Source of the DNA: Melanocharis versteri | Lineage: Eukaryota; Chordata; Aves; Passeriformes; Melanocharitidae | Direction of reading: 5' to 3' | Assembly (NCBI GenBank): GCA_013397845.1 | Contig: VZTG01007438.1 | Span: 474,909-538,908, forward strand | Length of the DNA stretch: 64,000 nt | Shown here: piece after piece, positions 10,631 to 20,255 of the stretch | How positions within the stretch are numbered: position 1 is the stretch's first letter | How the letters are laid out: the number at the start of each line of letters is the position of its first letter | Notes under the pieces: model-generated | The model's database searches: none | The model's input: only the letters and a program-made list of their open reading frames with translations | Told to the model about the DNA's origin: nothing | Translations under genes and position numbers: made by a program

Positions 10631-13600
10631 GTAAGTAACTGCCATGTTAGCTGTTTTCAGTGTATTTTCTCTGTTTAGAAACTTGTTTCTCAAGTTTATC
10701 TTGACTAAAAATGGCTGATTACCTTCTTCTCTTTTATCTAAGACAGAGGTAGATGTAGGACATGTTTTATTTTACATGTTTTCATCACAGATCTACACAG
10801 ATAATACTCGAACACCCCCACAATACTGCATGTTAGAACAGCATTTTAGGATAGCTAATCGGAAAAATACCTTAACTATTTACCTCTTAATTTTCATGTG
10901 TCTGCAGGTTGGCTTTCAGAACCTTGGTTAGGAAGTACAGTTGTGATTTGTGTTACACACCAATGATAGTGGCAGCTGATTTTGTGAGATCTGCAAAAGC
11001 CAGAGACAGCGAATTCACAACAAACAAAGGTATTATTTTTAACAAACGATTGCCTTGTCAGAATGTTTTATATGGTCATAAGCCAAGCTGGCCAAGTGAA
11101 TGAATGAAGTCTGTTACACAACTTGACATCTGTTAACAATTTTGGTATACTGTCAGATTGATTATAAAACCGTAGAAATATTCTAAGTGAGGGTAAGCAC
11201 AGTCCAGTGGTAGTGGGTCAAATGAAATAGTGGAAAACCTTGACTCCACCTGAAATCAGGGCCTCCAAAGTGGTTTACATCTGTGGGGGTTGACCACACA
11301 TAGCTGCTCACTCATTCCTCCTCCATTCTCCCAGCAGCACAGGGGGAGAATAGAAAGAGCAAATGCAAGAAAAATTCATGTGTCAAGATAAAGGCAGCTT
11401 AATATGTAAAGGAAAGAAAAAGGGAAAGAAACAAGTTATGCAAAGGCAATTGCTTCCTACCAGCAGACCAATGCCCAGCCACTCTCCAAGCAATAGCCAC
11501 TCTGGAACAAAAATTCCATGTCCCAACCCACTTTCTTCTTTTCCTACCACTCCAGTTTCCTTGCTGAGCTTGATGTTATACAGTATGGAATACTCCTTGT
11601 TCTATTTGGGTCAGCTGTCATAGCTTTGTCCACTACAAACTTCTTGCCCACCCCAGTCTGTTTGCTGGGGGCAGGGGGAGGCAGAATGAAAAAAACAGGA
11701 AGTTTTGACACTGTGCATGTACTGTGCAACAACAGCACAGTGAATTGTGAATTGTGAATTACTAATGCTGGTTTTGTCACAAAAACCAAATTGCAGCATC
11801 ACACAGGCTACTATAAATGAACTTCAAATATATTTGACAAGTAACTCCATCACAGCTAGACCAGGTATAAGATAACGGTAAAATTCTTTTTCCAGCAATT
11901 GTTTCATATATTTTTCAGAGACAAACATTTAACTCACTGCCAGAAAAAGTTTTCTAGTCTCTAGCAAGAATAAGAGTGTAGATAAAGGTGAAAAAAGTAA
12001 TAGACCAGCCATTGATACAGTGGAGTCAAGGACTGGTAAAGGAAGGGTTTCATATTTGCCAGACTGGAAAGTGGAAGGGGCTGTTGGTGGATGACTTGAA
12101 ATACGAGAGCAAGAAAGCACAAAAGAGACAGGGAAGTTAAAGCATGGCTGGAGCTGGGGGGAGAAGCAAGGCTTCAGGCATGGTACAGAAACATAACGAG
12201 AACACCCATAAAAAGAAGTATGAGGACTTGTACAGTGTCATGGCTGTAAAGCGATCTGAAGTATGTGGGAAGAGGTGACAAGCACGGTACAGATCTGTTG
12301 GCATGAAGTGGCTGCAGCAGAACAGTGTGACAAGGAATGTATGAGCATAGGCTGCAGCTGGAGGAATGGAAAGCACTGCTGACGTGCAAGGACGATCAGC
12401 GTGTAGGGTCTGTGATGTGGGATGATTTAGTCTATTCAGGCCACAGAATTTGTGGTTTTGTAAGTGTGTATGTAATAGGGAAAGTGTATTTCACTGTTTT
12501 AACATTGACTATGTATTATGGTGCATTATTCAAATCGAACAGAGCAATTACAGAGAAAACTCACATTGGAAAGCATAGGTAGACTCTCTTATGAGTGGAA
12601 TTCAACTTCAAAAAAAACATGAATAATTCATTGTATGTAAAAATAAATGAGTAAGAACATAACTGGCAGTATGTATGGCTCAAAGCTCCACAGTTATTAG
12701 TTTGCCCCGCTTGAATTTACTTACACTTCTGATCTACACGAAGTGCGCTGGCGTTGAAGTTCTACAGGTCAGATGTTGAGTGTATTCTGGGGGGTGCTGG
12801 GACAGGGAAAGAGGAGATGAAATGTTTTAGTGTTGTAAACAACATCTTTTCCCTACTCACTTCTTTTTGCTGTCCTTAATTTTATACGCCTGTAAAACAT
12901 TCTGCCTCATGCTTCGACCAGATTATAGTATTTACATTATTAGCATTTATATTTTTTTGTGTGGTTTTATGTTTAACTTGCTGGCTGTTTGGGGATTTTG
13001 TCTTTTAATCAGTGGAGTAGGTTTGCAATTTCTGTTTTACATTTTCTTCTGCATTAATGTTTCTTTGTTGTGTATTTCTCACATAGAGGTAGGTGTTCTT
13101 TGTGGCTGCTGCTAGAAACTTTTATGTGGCTAGACTCAGTGTGTTTTTTTACTTAATGCTCAACAAAGAGAAACTAGGCATGTGGGCTTATTCTAAAATA
13201 TTAGCTATAACAATGTAAATCTCTTCAGCCAGAGCACTATATTAAAGGGACACTGTTGAAAATATGCATGCAATTTTTTTTTGCTTGCTGGATTTTTAGG
13301 CCACTTCTAGAAGGGTCTCAGTTTGATTGAGAGGCTACTGGTGGCCTTTCTTAATCTCCACCATTTCAATAACTACTTATTTTCTTCTAAAACAGAAAAA
13401 TCTTCAGAAAGCACTTGTGGTCTCTTCAGTACCAGAAGTGCACTTGTTTTGTGCATTTGTTGGATCATCTCTTTCCATCAGTGCTCAGATATCACGCTGC
13501 TTCTTCTTAACTACAGCAATTGTTTATATGGAAAGTGAGTGCTAAGACTGCTTGAGATATTTGAGATGCCTTTAGTGTAATGCAGTAGCAGTAAAAGAGG

Positions 13601-16600
13601 AGAGCGTGTTCCGAGTGACCATCTGGCTCTCCGCAGGGGCTTAGTAAATCACAAGTAGTTCAGCAGATCCAAGCTGAGGAGCACTGGCACTTTGGTTTCT
13701 CACTTGAGACAAAGCTGCTAGAGCTGCTTCTGCACGTGTGTGCTCATTCCAACCCTGCGTGTCATGTTCTGCATAAAAAACAGCCATGGCACGGAAAAGG
13801 AAAATGGTGGGCTGGGATGAGGAAGGGCAGAGCTTGTGGGTGATTTAGTTCCTTTCTGAAGGGTTGGTTCTGTAAGCGAGTTTCCCACCTGGCAAGACAG
13901 ACAGCCGTGTCAGCGCAGCAAAGGGCAGCATGCAGACGAGAAGGGGCAGGCTAGGAGGGGATGCATGAAGGCTGCTGACAATTAGAGAATGCCTAGTTTC
14001 ATAGATTGTCTTTGTGAAAGACTAGCAACTGACCAGTTTCAATCAGAAAAAGCGTATGTTAAGCCAGCAACTCTGTAGGACACCTATATTTGTCTGAATT
14101 CTCACCTCTGTTAATAGACCTACTCACTTAGTAACCCCTGGCCAGCTACCTTTGTTTATTTGTGATCTGGGGCTTACAGAATCACAAAATAGATGAGCTT
14201 GGAAGGACCTCTGTAGGCCACGTTATGCAGCCACCCTGCTCATGCAGGGTCGCCTGTACTTGGTTGCCAGGACTATGGTCAGATAGCTGTACAATACACC
14301 AAAAAAACCATTCAAAATTTAGACTTTGTTCTTTTTATTTTCTGGGAATTTTTAAATCTCTAAATATCTTTTCATTGGAGTAGGTGATCACCCATTGATT
14401 GTTCAGTTCGCTGCTAAAGAAGCACAGGTTTTGTGTGATGCTGCCCGTATCATCTGTCCTTTTGCAGATGGAATAGACCTGAACTGTGGCTGTCCTCAGA
14501 GGTAAAGTTTTGAAAAAGCTGGGTAAATATGATGAAATAATTAAGAGACTAAAGAATGCTGGTCTTCCTTTTCATCATAATTTCTATCTTAACCTAAAAA
14601 TAGATTTCAAGAGAGTAAGAACTTTTTAACCTGTCAGAAAAGTCTATATGGTAAGGCACTGTTCTGAGTGCTCCGAGATGCCTGTCACCATGGTGAGACT
14701 GGGAAAACCAGATGTACTTGCCAACTTGCCTCTTTTCATTTCTGACACACTGAGTGTTGGCTCAGAAGCGTCCATCCCTTCTCAACAACTGTTAAATGTG
14801 CACTACCAAAAAGAGCTTGTTGCAAATAATTTGCAGAGTGTTTTGAAAAATGATGTAGCAATTTCCAAAATAATGAGGCAAGTCCCTGATGTCTCAAACT
14901 TCTACAAGTCAAGGACAGTCTTTAAAATCAAATTACACAGATAAAGTGCTGAAAATAATTTCTTCCATCTTTTATTAAATTTAAAAGTATAGTGAATTAG
15001 TGATCTACTGCTTACTTAAATTGATAAAGATTTTGTCTTGACAGTGAAACAGAGTAGTAAGATTCTTCCTAACTGGTTCAATTGAGAACCATCTATTACA
15101 TGTTTGTCAGTCTTTTTCTAAATGAGGACCTGACAAATGTAGGAAAGTAAAAGATAATGTTACAGTGCAAATATTTCTCTATTCTAATTAGGTTTTCTTG
15201 ACTTAAAAGTATAGTATTTGAGAAAACTTTTCTGGAGAGATCTGAGGCTTCTGTATCGAAGTATTGGGGTTTTTGTTAAGCTAACTACAGTTAAGTATGT
15301 CAAACTGTCTGTTCCTTTTAGGCCAAAAATATATGCTTACATTTGAATCCTTTGTTTCTTGTGCATATTCATTTCAAAATAACAAAAGTTGGTGTACTTT
15401 ATGTGCCTTTATAAGAAAAATTATTTTTAAAACTGCTAATCTTAAGTGAAGCAAAGGTTATTTTTGCCAGACAAAATAGTGAGACCAGAATATCACTAAA
15501 ATAATATCCTTACTTGCACTTCAAAAAATCCTCCTTTTCAATTTAAAGTTGTCATCTGTTTAAAAGAAATCCATGGAAAGAAATTCCATCAAAAGAATAC
15601 AAGGGGAAGGGGAAACATCAAATTATTTATTTTATGCATGCATAGATTAAATTTTATTGTATCTTCCTTATGAGTCCATTTTGTGGACAGAAAATTGAAC
15701 TTAAAGAGACTAGTAACTTGTCCAAAGTTCTAGTAGCACAATGGAGACAGAACCAGGATCTAAAACCTGTATCAAACTGCAAACAAAGAATTGATAGTAG
15801 CCAGTACTACCTTTGTTTACTTAACCATACATTCTGAAGGTCATAAGGAAAGAAACTGATGTATGTGACTGATATTGATCTGCATTTCTTCCAATGTAGA
15901 ATATGAACCTTCTTTCTCTTTTAAAGGTGGGCGATTTCAGAAGGTTATGGTGCTTGCTTAATAAATAAACCTGAGCTTGTTAAAGATATGGTGAGACATG
16001 TACGGAGTCAAATCGACAATCCTAAATTTTCAGTATCTATTAAAATAAGGTAGGTCTAACTTAAGTGCTGTTTGTGGTACATGGAAGAATCCTTTGTGTT
16101 TTTTTAAAGAATTTAGTGTAATAGTAATGATATTTGTATTCTGTTGATGTAATACTACACATTATAGTAATTTCCTTACATGTGGAGGCTGTTGAGATTT
16201 TTTTGACTCATATATCTGGGGCAGGTAATAAACAAATAAACAAAACTTAGAACCAGCACAGCCTTTGACTACTTACCCAGATAACATACTGTAAGTTAGA
16301 GCTCTCTTGCAATCCAAAAACATGAAAGTACAAGTTAAAAGATTAGGGCTTCTATAAAAGAAAAGCAATGCACAGTCTGTATCATCACAAGGATTTGCTT
16401 TGTGAGGTATTAGAGAGCAGAGCCACAGTTGCAGTTGGGTATAAAGGGATGGGTAACAAAACTGGGAACTGGTCCCACAGCTGCTATACGGAATACATTC
16501 TGCTTCCCTGCATCAGCTTCTAAACTTCTGTAGACTTGCTTTGCATTGCTTTGTGTGCAGCCCAGAGAAGAGAAGGCTCTAGAGAGACCTTACAGCAGCC

Positions 16601-19298
16601 TTCCAGTACCTAGAGCAGGTCCACGAGAAAGATGGATACAGACTTTGTACAAGAGCATGGTGTGACAGGACAAGGGGGAATGGCTTCAAACTGAATTAGA
16701 TATTAGGAAGAAATTCTTTACTGTGGAGGTGGTGAGGCCCTGGAGTAGGTTGCCCAGAGAAGTTGTGGATGCCCCTCCCTGGAAGTTTGTGAGGCCAGGT
16801 TGGATGAGCTCTGAGCAACCTGGCCTAGTGGAAGATCCACTCCCTCCCCACAGCAGGGGTATTGGAACTGGATGGTCTTTAAGGTTGCTTCCACCCCAAA
16901 ACATTCTATGATTCTATGACTATTCTTGATCCATTATTTAACCATATATCCTATGTGGTTTTTGCTATTTGTCATTTAAGTTTCAACTCAGTTTCCAATC
17001 CTTCTGGAAAGGGGAACTATTATAAATTGGATTTTTTTTTTTTTTCACAAAGTACACAAAATCGTCGCATTGATCTTAGATTTTTTGGGTACTCTTGCTC
17101 AATCTCTATAAAATTTACCATGTATATTACAGAGATGTGATATAATTGGGAAATGCTAAATTAAATACCAGTTTCCATACACTAAAGTAATATGTCTTAA
17201 AAAAAACCTCAAAATCAAATACTGTTTTCCAATAGTAATATTGTCTTTATACTGCTATTTATAGAAATCAGTGGTAATTCCTCCTTATGGAGGAGCGCTT
17301 TTTATATAGGCCAGGAAACTTCTTACCTACTGCTTTCATTCCTTGCAATTTTAGGATCCATGAGGACCTAAAAAGAACAGTTGACCTGTGTCAAAAAGCT
17401 GAAGCAGCTGGAGTTTCATGGATTACAGTACATGGGAGAAGTATAGAAGAAAGGCATCAACCTGTACATTATGATGCAATTAAAATAATTAAACAAAGCA
17501 TGTCTATACCTATTGTGGCTAATGGAGACATTAAAACTCTAAAAGATGCTGAAAATGTTCATCACTTGACAGAAGCAGATGGTAAGATTAAACATACTCT
17601 ATTTTCTAAGTAAACTTACCAGATTTCAAGGTATTTATTTTGGATGTAAGTAGAACATGATTTGAGTGCTTTCTCTCCTTGAGGAGACAAATGAAAGAGG
17701 ATATTTTAGATGTCTTACAAACTCATAAGCAGAATCACTGGTAATCATCAGAACACAAGAGCACTGCTATTCAAAGCCACAAATAATTATTTCCGAGGCA
17801 AATTACAAAAGCTCTGTGATTAATTATGCTATCTCATCACTCAGTAGTGGAGTTCAGGGGGACCTTCAGACATTCTGTCTCTTTATGGAGCTGATCATCT
17901 TTGAAAGAACTGTAAACTTCCACTTGGAAATCTCTACTTCCTGCACATGGGAGCAGATTTCTTACAGTAAGAACACAGTGGAAAAGGGATATATTGTTAA
18001 GCCAGATGGTTTACTTCAAGGACACAGTAAGACATTGCACTTTCGTTTCAGTCGTAAAATTTGGGGATTTTGTTGCAGTTACTTAGTCACAATAGATTCC
18101 TGCAACTGTCTGGTTTCAAGACAGTATGGAAATTTGGTATATGTTCTGAAAAGGTAATCTGTATCTACAGACTTTGTGTCTTTCAGCTGGAGAAAAACAA
18201 GAAAGAGAACAGTACATGTGGCAGGTTTCTGCTGTTTAATAGCACCAACAGAAATTGAACCGAACTGCCATGCTGCTGACAGTGACTTTTCCCCCAAATA
18301 CAGAGCAGGAAGGAAATGCATAATACAAAAAAATGTTCTCATAGTCCAGCTGACCTTTAGTAGTGAAAATATTAAGCATTCAGTTTTTCCTGTTGTGGAC
18401 AATGACAAAAGAAATTTTTCTTTTTTGATCATCCTATTCTTTAAGAAAAGACTAAGTGTGATAGATTATATGTTGATAGTGCAGGAAAACAGAATCCCTT
18501 AATCACAGAAAAATTACAATAGAACTTGTATGGGTTTATCTGACAATACAGGATTAGTGTTGCAAATACACTCCACGCTTTTGCAGAAAGATTTACTGCA
18601 GATCAAGAGTCCTGAAATTTATTTAATTGAGCCATTGAGCTCTTACTGGAAGAAGGTCAGTGAATAGACTGAGTTGCACAGAAAATTATTGGTCCTCTTG
18701 TGTCTTTCCATCGTAATTTTATGTTATAAAGGCAATAAATGTGTGTAGCAGATAAAAACAAAATACTCTTTAGTTGCAGTTTCAAAAGAGGGGAAGAAAT
18801 GCTTCTGTGACCTGTGTTTTATTTCAAAATTTCTGGAATGTGTTGATAGGTGTTGTAGATACTCTGAGGTCTGCCTTGTTCAGTGGATTTTTCTGATACG
18901 GCTGTAATACTCATCCCTGTTGCTCTCCCATTACTATCTCTAAGCTTTGGGTGGTTGTCCTAAGGGGTGCTGTACAAAATCTACAGGAAGATTTAGCATA
19001 AAATTTAAACTAGAATGTAACTTACTGCTTTAATTTCCAATTTGAAGGTGTAATGGTGGCTAGAGGACTCTTGGCAAATCCAGCTATGTTTGCAGGATAT
19101 GAAGAGACACCTTTTCAGTGCATCCAGGACTGGGTTGACATTGCTCTTGAGCACGGAACTCCTTTTACGTGTTTTCACCACCACCTAATGTACATGATGG
19201 AGCGGATAACTTCAAAACAAGAAAAAAAAGTTTTCAATGTTTTATCAAGTACTTCAGCAGTATTAGACTATCTGAATGACCATTATGGTGTGTGGTAA
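10521..19298 (+). CDS. DUS4L: DUS4L, tRNA-dihydrouridine synthase 4-like (complete, spliced)
   Basis: DUS4L is an FMN-dependent enzyme that reduces uridine to dihydrouridine in the D-loop of cytoplasmic tRNA; the yeast relative Dus4 acts at U20a/U20b. Six coding exons (10521-10630, 10908-11029, 14384-14501, 15927-16049, 17355-17581, 19048-19298) join in phase to 316 codons plus TAA, against 317 residues in human. Visible in order are the FMN-barrel opening CAPMVRYSKLAFR (residues 29-41), the active-site motif NCGCPQRWA with the catalytic Cys at about residue 114, SIKIR (about 154-158), VHGR (about 183-186), NGDI (about 214-217), and GVMVARGLLANPAMF near the C-terminus. The start is fixed by an in-frame TAA at 10512-10514, nine bases upstream. 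All introns are GT-AG and no residue expected to be essential is missing. It lies head to head with COG5 and 4.7 kb upstream of BCAP29. Confidence 0.97.
10908..11029 (+). CDS. DUS4L: DUS4L coding exon 2
   Basis: 122 bases with acceptor TGTCTGCAG, encoding LAFRTLVRKYSCDLCYTPMI, then VAADFVRSAKARDSEFTTNK. The exon ends AAAG before GTATTA. This is the conserved N-terminal barrel region. Confidence 0.96.
11268..11866 (-). mobile_element. solo LTR of an avian ERVL-like endogenous retrovirus (degraded)
   Basis: The segment follows the layout of a common avian LTR read in reverse complement. It has GCTGCTCACTCATTC, then a GATAAAGGCAGCTTAATATG stretch (the complement of the LTR polyadenylation region), then GGTCAGCTGTCATAGC near 11610-11625, and finally CTATAAATGAA and TAACTCCATCACAGC toward the right end. 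No gag, pol or env sequence flanks it, so it is a solo LTR left by recombination. It is old and has many indels. The family was recognised from memory of consensus-like sequence; the exact subfamily is unknown. It is transcriptionally antisense to DUS4L. Confidence 0.7.
11741..11761. repeat. three tandem copies of TGAATTG (last one TGAATTA)
   Basis: Short 7-base tandem repeat lying within the degraded LTR. Confidence 0.8.
14177..14295 (-). mobile_element. CR1 LINE 3' fragment (minus strand)
   Basis: It begins CAGAATCACAAAATAGATGA, then GCTTGGAAGGACCTCTGTAG, the CACCCTGCTCATGCAGGGTC block and TTGCCAGGACTATGGTCAGA. This is the reverse complement of the CR1 3' untranslated tail. It ends about 90 bases upstream of the acceptor of DUS4L exon 3. 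Confidence 0.85.
14384..14501 (+). CDS. DUS4L: DUS4L coding exon 3 (active site)
   Basis: 118 bases, encoding DHPLIVQFAAKEAQVLCDAA and RIICPFADGIDLNCGCPQ. It carries the catalytic Cys in GCP. The acceptor has only a short pyrimidine tract (TTGGAGTAG); the donor is GTAAAG. Confidence 0.96.
15655..15785 (-). mobile_element. MIR / CORE-SINE fossil
   Basis: TAACTTGTCCAAAGTT, then CAATGGAGACAGAACCAGGA and TCTAAAACCTGT match the reverse complement of the MIR core (the 'aacttgcccaaggtca ... agagccaggat' block). An upstream match to the 'ccattttacagatgagg' part is seen near 15672-15692. It is an ancient amniote SINE copy in DUS4L intron 3. Confidence 0.6.
15927..16049 (+). CDS. DUS4L: DUS4L coding exon 4
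   Basis: 123 bases, encoding WAISEGYGACLINKPELVKD and MVRHVRSQIDNPKFSVSIKI. Acceptor CTCTTTTAAAG, donor GTAGGT. Confidence 0.96.
16050..17354 (+). other. DUS4L: DUS4L intron 4 with a CR1 copy
   Basis: 1.3 kb intron. It holds the CR1 copy at 16562-16920 and a T run of about 15 near 17032-17046, close to the next acceptor. Nothing else is recognised. Confidence 0.6.
16562..16920 (+). mobile_element. CR1 LINE 3' end (plus strand, 5'-truncated)
   Basis: It starts at CCAGAGAAGAGAAGGCTCTA and GAGAGACCTTACAGCAGCCT, then has GGGGGAATGGCTTCAAACTG, TAGATATTAGGAAGAAATTC, GTGGTGAGGCCCTGGA, GGTTGCCCAGAGAAGTTGTG and TGGTCTTTAAGGTTGCTTCC. It ends at ATTCTATGATTCTATGA, the tandem octamer that terminates avian and reptilian CR1. 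This is the usual 5'-truncated form, with no ORF left. Confidence 0.95.
17355..17581 (+). CDS. DUS4L: DUS4L coding exon 5
   Basis: 227 bases, encoding IHEDLKRTVDLCQKAEAAGV, then SWITVHGRSIEERHQPVHYD and the NGDIKTLKDAENV barrel strand. Acceptor GCAATTTTAG, donor GTAAGA. Confidence 0.96.
17582..19047 (+). other. DUS4L: DUS4L intron 5, no recognised content
   Basis: 1.5 kb intron. Overlapping open frames of about 110 codons occur on both strands near 17816-18500, but they show no known domain and start inside intron sequence. Confidence 0.55.
19048..19298 (+). CDS. DUS4L: DUS4L coding exon 6 (terminal)
   Basis: 251 bases including TAA at 19296-19298. It encodes VMVARGLLANPAMFAGYEET, then CFHHHLMYMMERITSKQEKK and the C-terminus LSSTSAVLDYLNDHYGVW. 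The acceptor AATTTGAAG is purine-rich just before the AG. Confidence 0.96.
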
Positions 19299-20221
19299 AT
19301 TGAAAGTATGTTAGTCCTATGTAAACTTGTACTTTGCAATTGTTGATAAACTGTAAAAGTTTTAATTGGGTTCTCAGTTTTTAGTCACATTTATATATTG
19401 TATAAGTATTTTCAACACAGCAAAACATTATCATTTTTTTCACACTAGAGAATATTCAAGATTCTGCAAATGTGGAATTCTATTTACAATGCACTACTAC
19501 ACAGAAGATTGATTATTGTAAGGCCCCAGTAATTTAATTTTTCACCAGATAATTGCTTACAGCAATATGATTGCAAAACTAGGGTCTTTCTTACATTAAA
19601 ACTCCTAAAATCAGGACTACTTATAGATAATGCCAGTAATTTCAGACCAAAAGAATACAAAGGGAGCAACTATAGAAGGTTTTGCTTTAGATAACATAAG
19701 CTTAAAGCCCATCATACGATCTTCTTTCAAATTTGATGTTCTTTTTTGCAGCCTAAAACTTCATAACTTACTTACAACTCAGAAAAATTCCATACTTCTT
19801 ATAGAAAAAGAAACACAGAATAGATAAACAATTATGGAAAGAAGGAAGAAGGAAAGTGAAGATTATATGAAGAAAAAAGGAAAATGGAGAGATACTTTAA
19901 GTACAAGCTTAGCTGAATCTAAAGAACAAGACTTTAAAGTTCAATCTAACTAAATTCAGTTTTGTTTATCTACTGTAGAATAATTGTATACAAGATTAAA
20001 TCCCTATCATCTACCAAACCAGAACTTTTTAGGTCAAAGAAAAACTGACAGATTCTCTCAGTGGGGCTCTTGCACTCCTTTCTGCCTGCTGGCATGTTGC
20101 TTATCAAAGCATGACAGCCACTTGGCTTTGAATCATTATATAGGAGGGAAATAGTGAAAATTAGAACAAGATAATAACATTACACACCAGCTGCATTTGT
20201 TCTGCAAGGGAAATTTCACAA

Positions 20222-20238
20222 AATTGTACAGTACAATT
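20222..20238. repeat. short perfect inverted repeat AATTGTAC-A-GTACAATT
   Basis: 17-base palindrome in the probable 3' UTR of DUS4L. RNA could form a stem of six or seven pairs with a tiny loop. Confidence 0.7.
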
Positions 20239-20249
20239 ATTTGTAATCA

Positions 20250-20255
20250 AATAAA
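20250..20255 (+). terminator. candidate poly(A) signal AATAAA for DUS4L
   Basis: Canonical hexamer about 950 bases after the DUS4L stop, 12 bases beyond a perfect 8-base inverted repeat at 20222-20238. A second AATAAA is at 20359-20364. Which one is used cannot be read from sequence. Confidence 0.4.

Larger units (their letters stand above)
11030..14383 (+). other. DUS4L: DUS4L intron 2 with a solo LTR and a CR1 fragment
   Basis: 3.35 kb intron. It holds the minus-strand LTR at about 11268-11866 and a minus-strand CR1 tail at 14177-14295. The remainder, including a slightly GC-richer stretch near 13600-13990, shows nothing I can name. Confidence 0.6.

Noticed and set aside
17287..17613. 108-codon open frame starting at 17287
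   Set aside because: It is DUS4L exon 5 extended into intron on both sides; the splice borders at 17355 and 17581 fit the neighbouring phases.
17816..18502. Open frames of 108-117 codons on both strands
   Set aside because: Inside DUS4L intron 5, overlapping on opposite strands, without known motifs or splice signals; consistent with chance.
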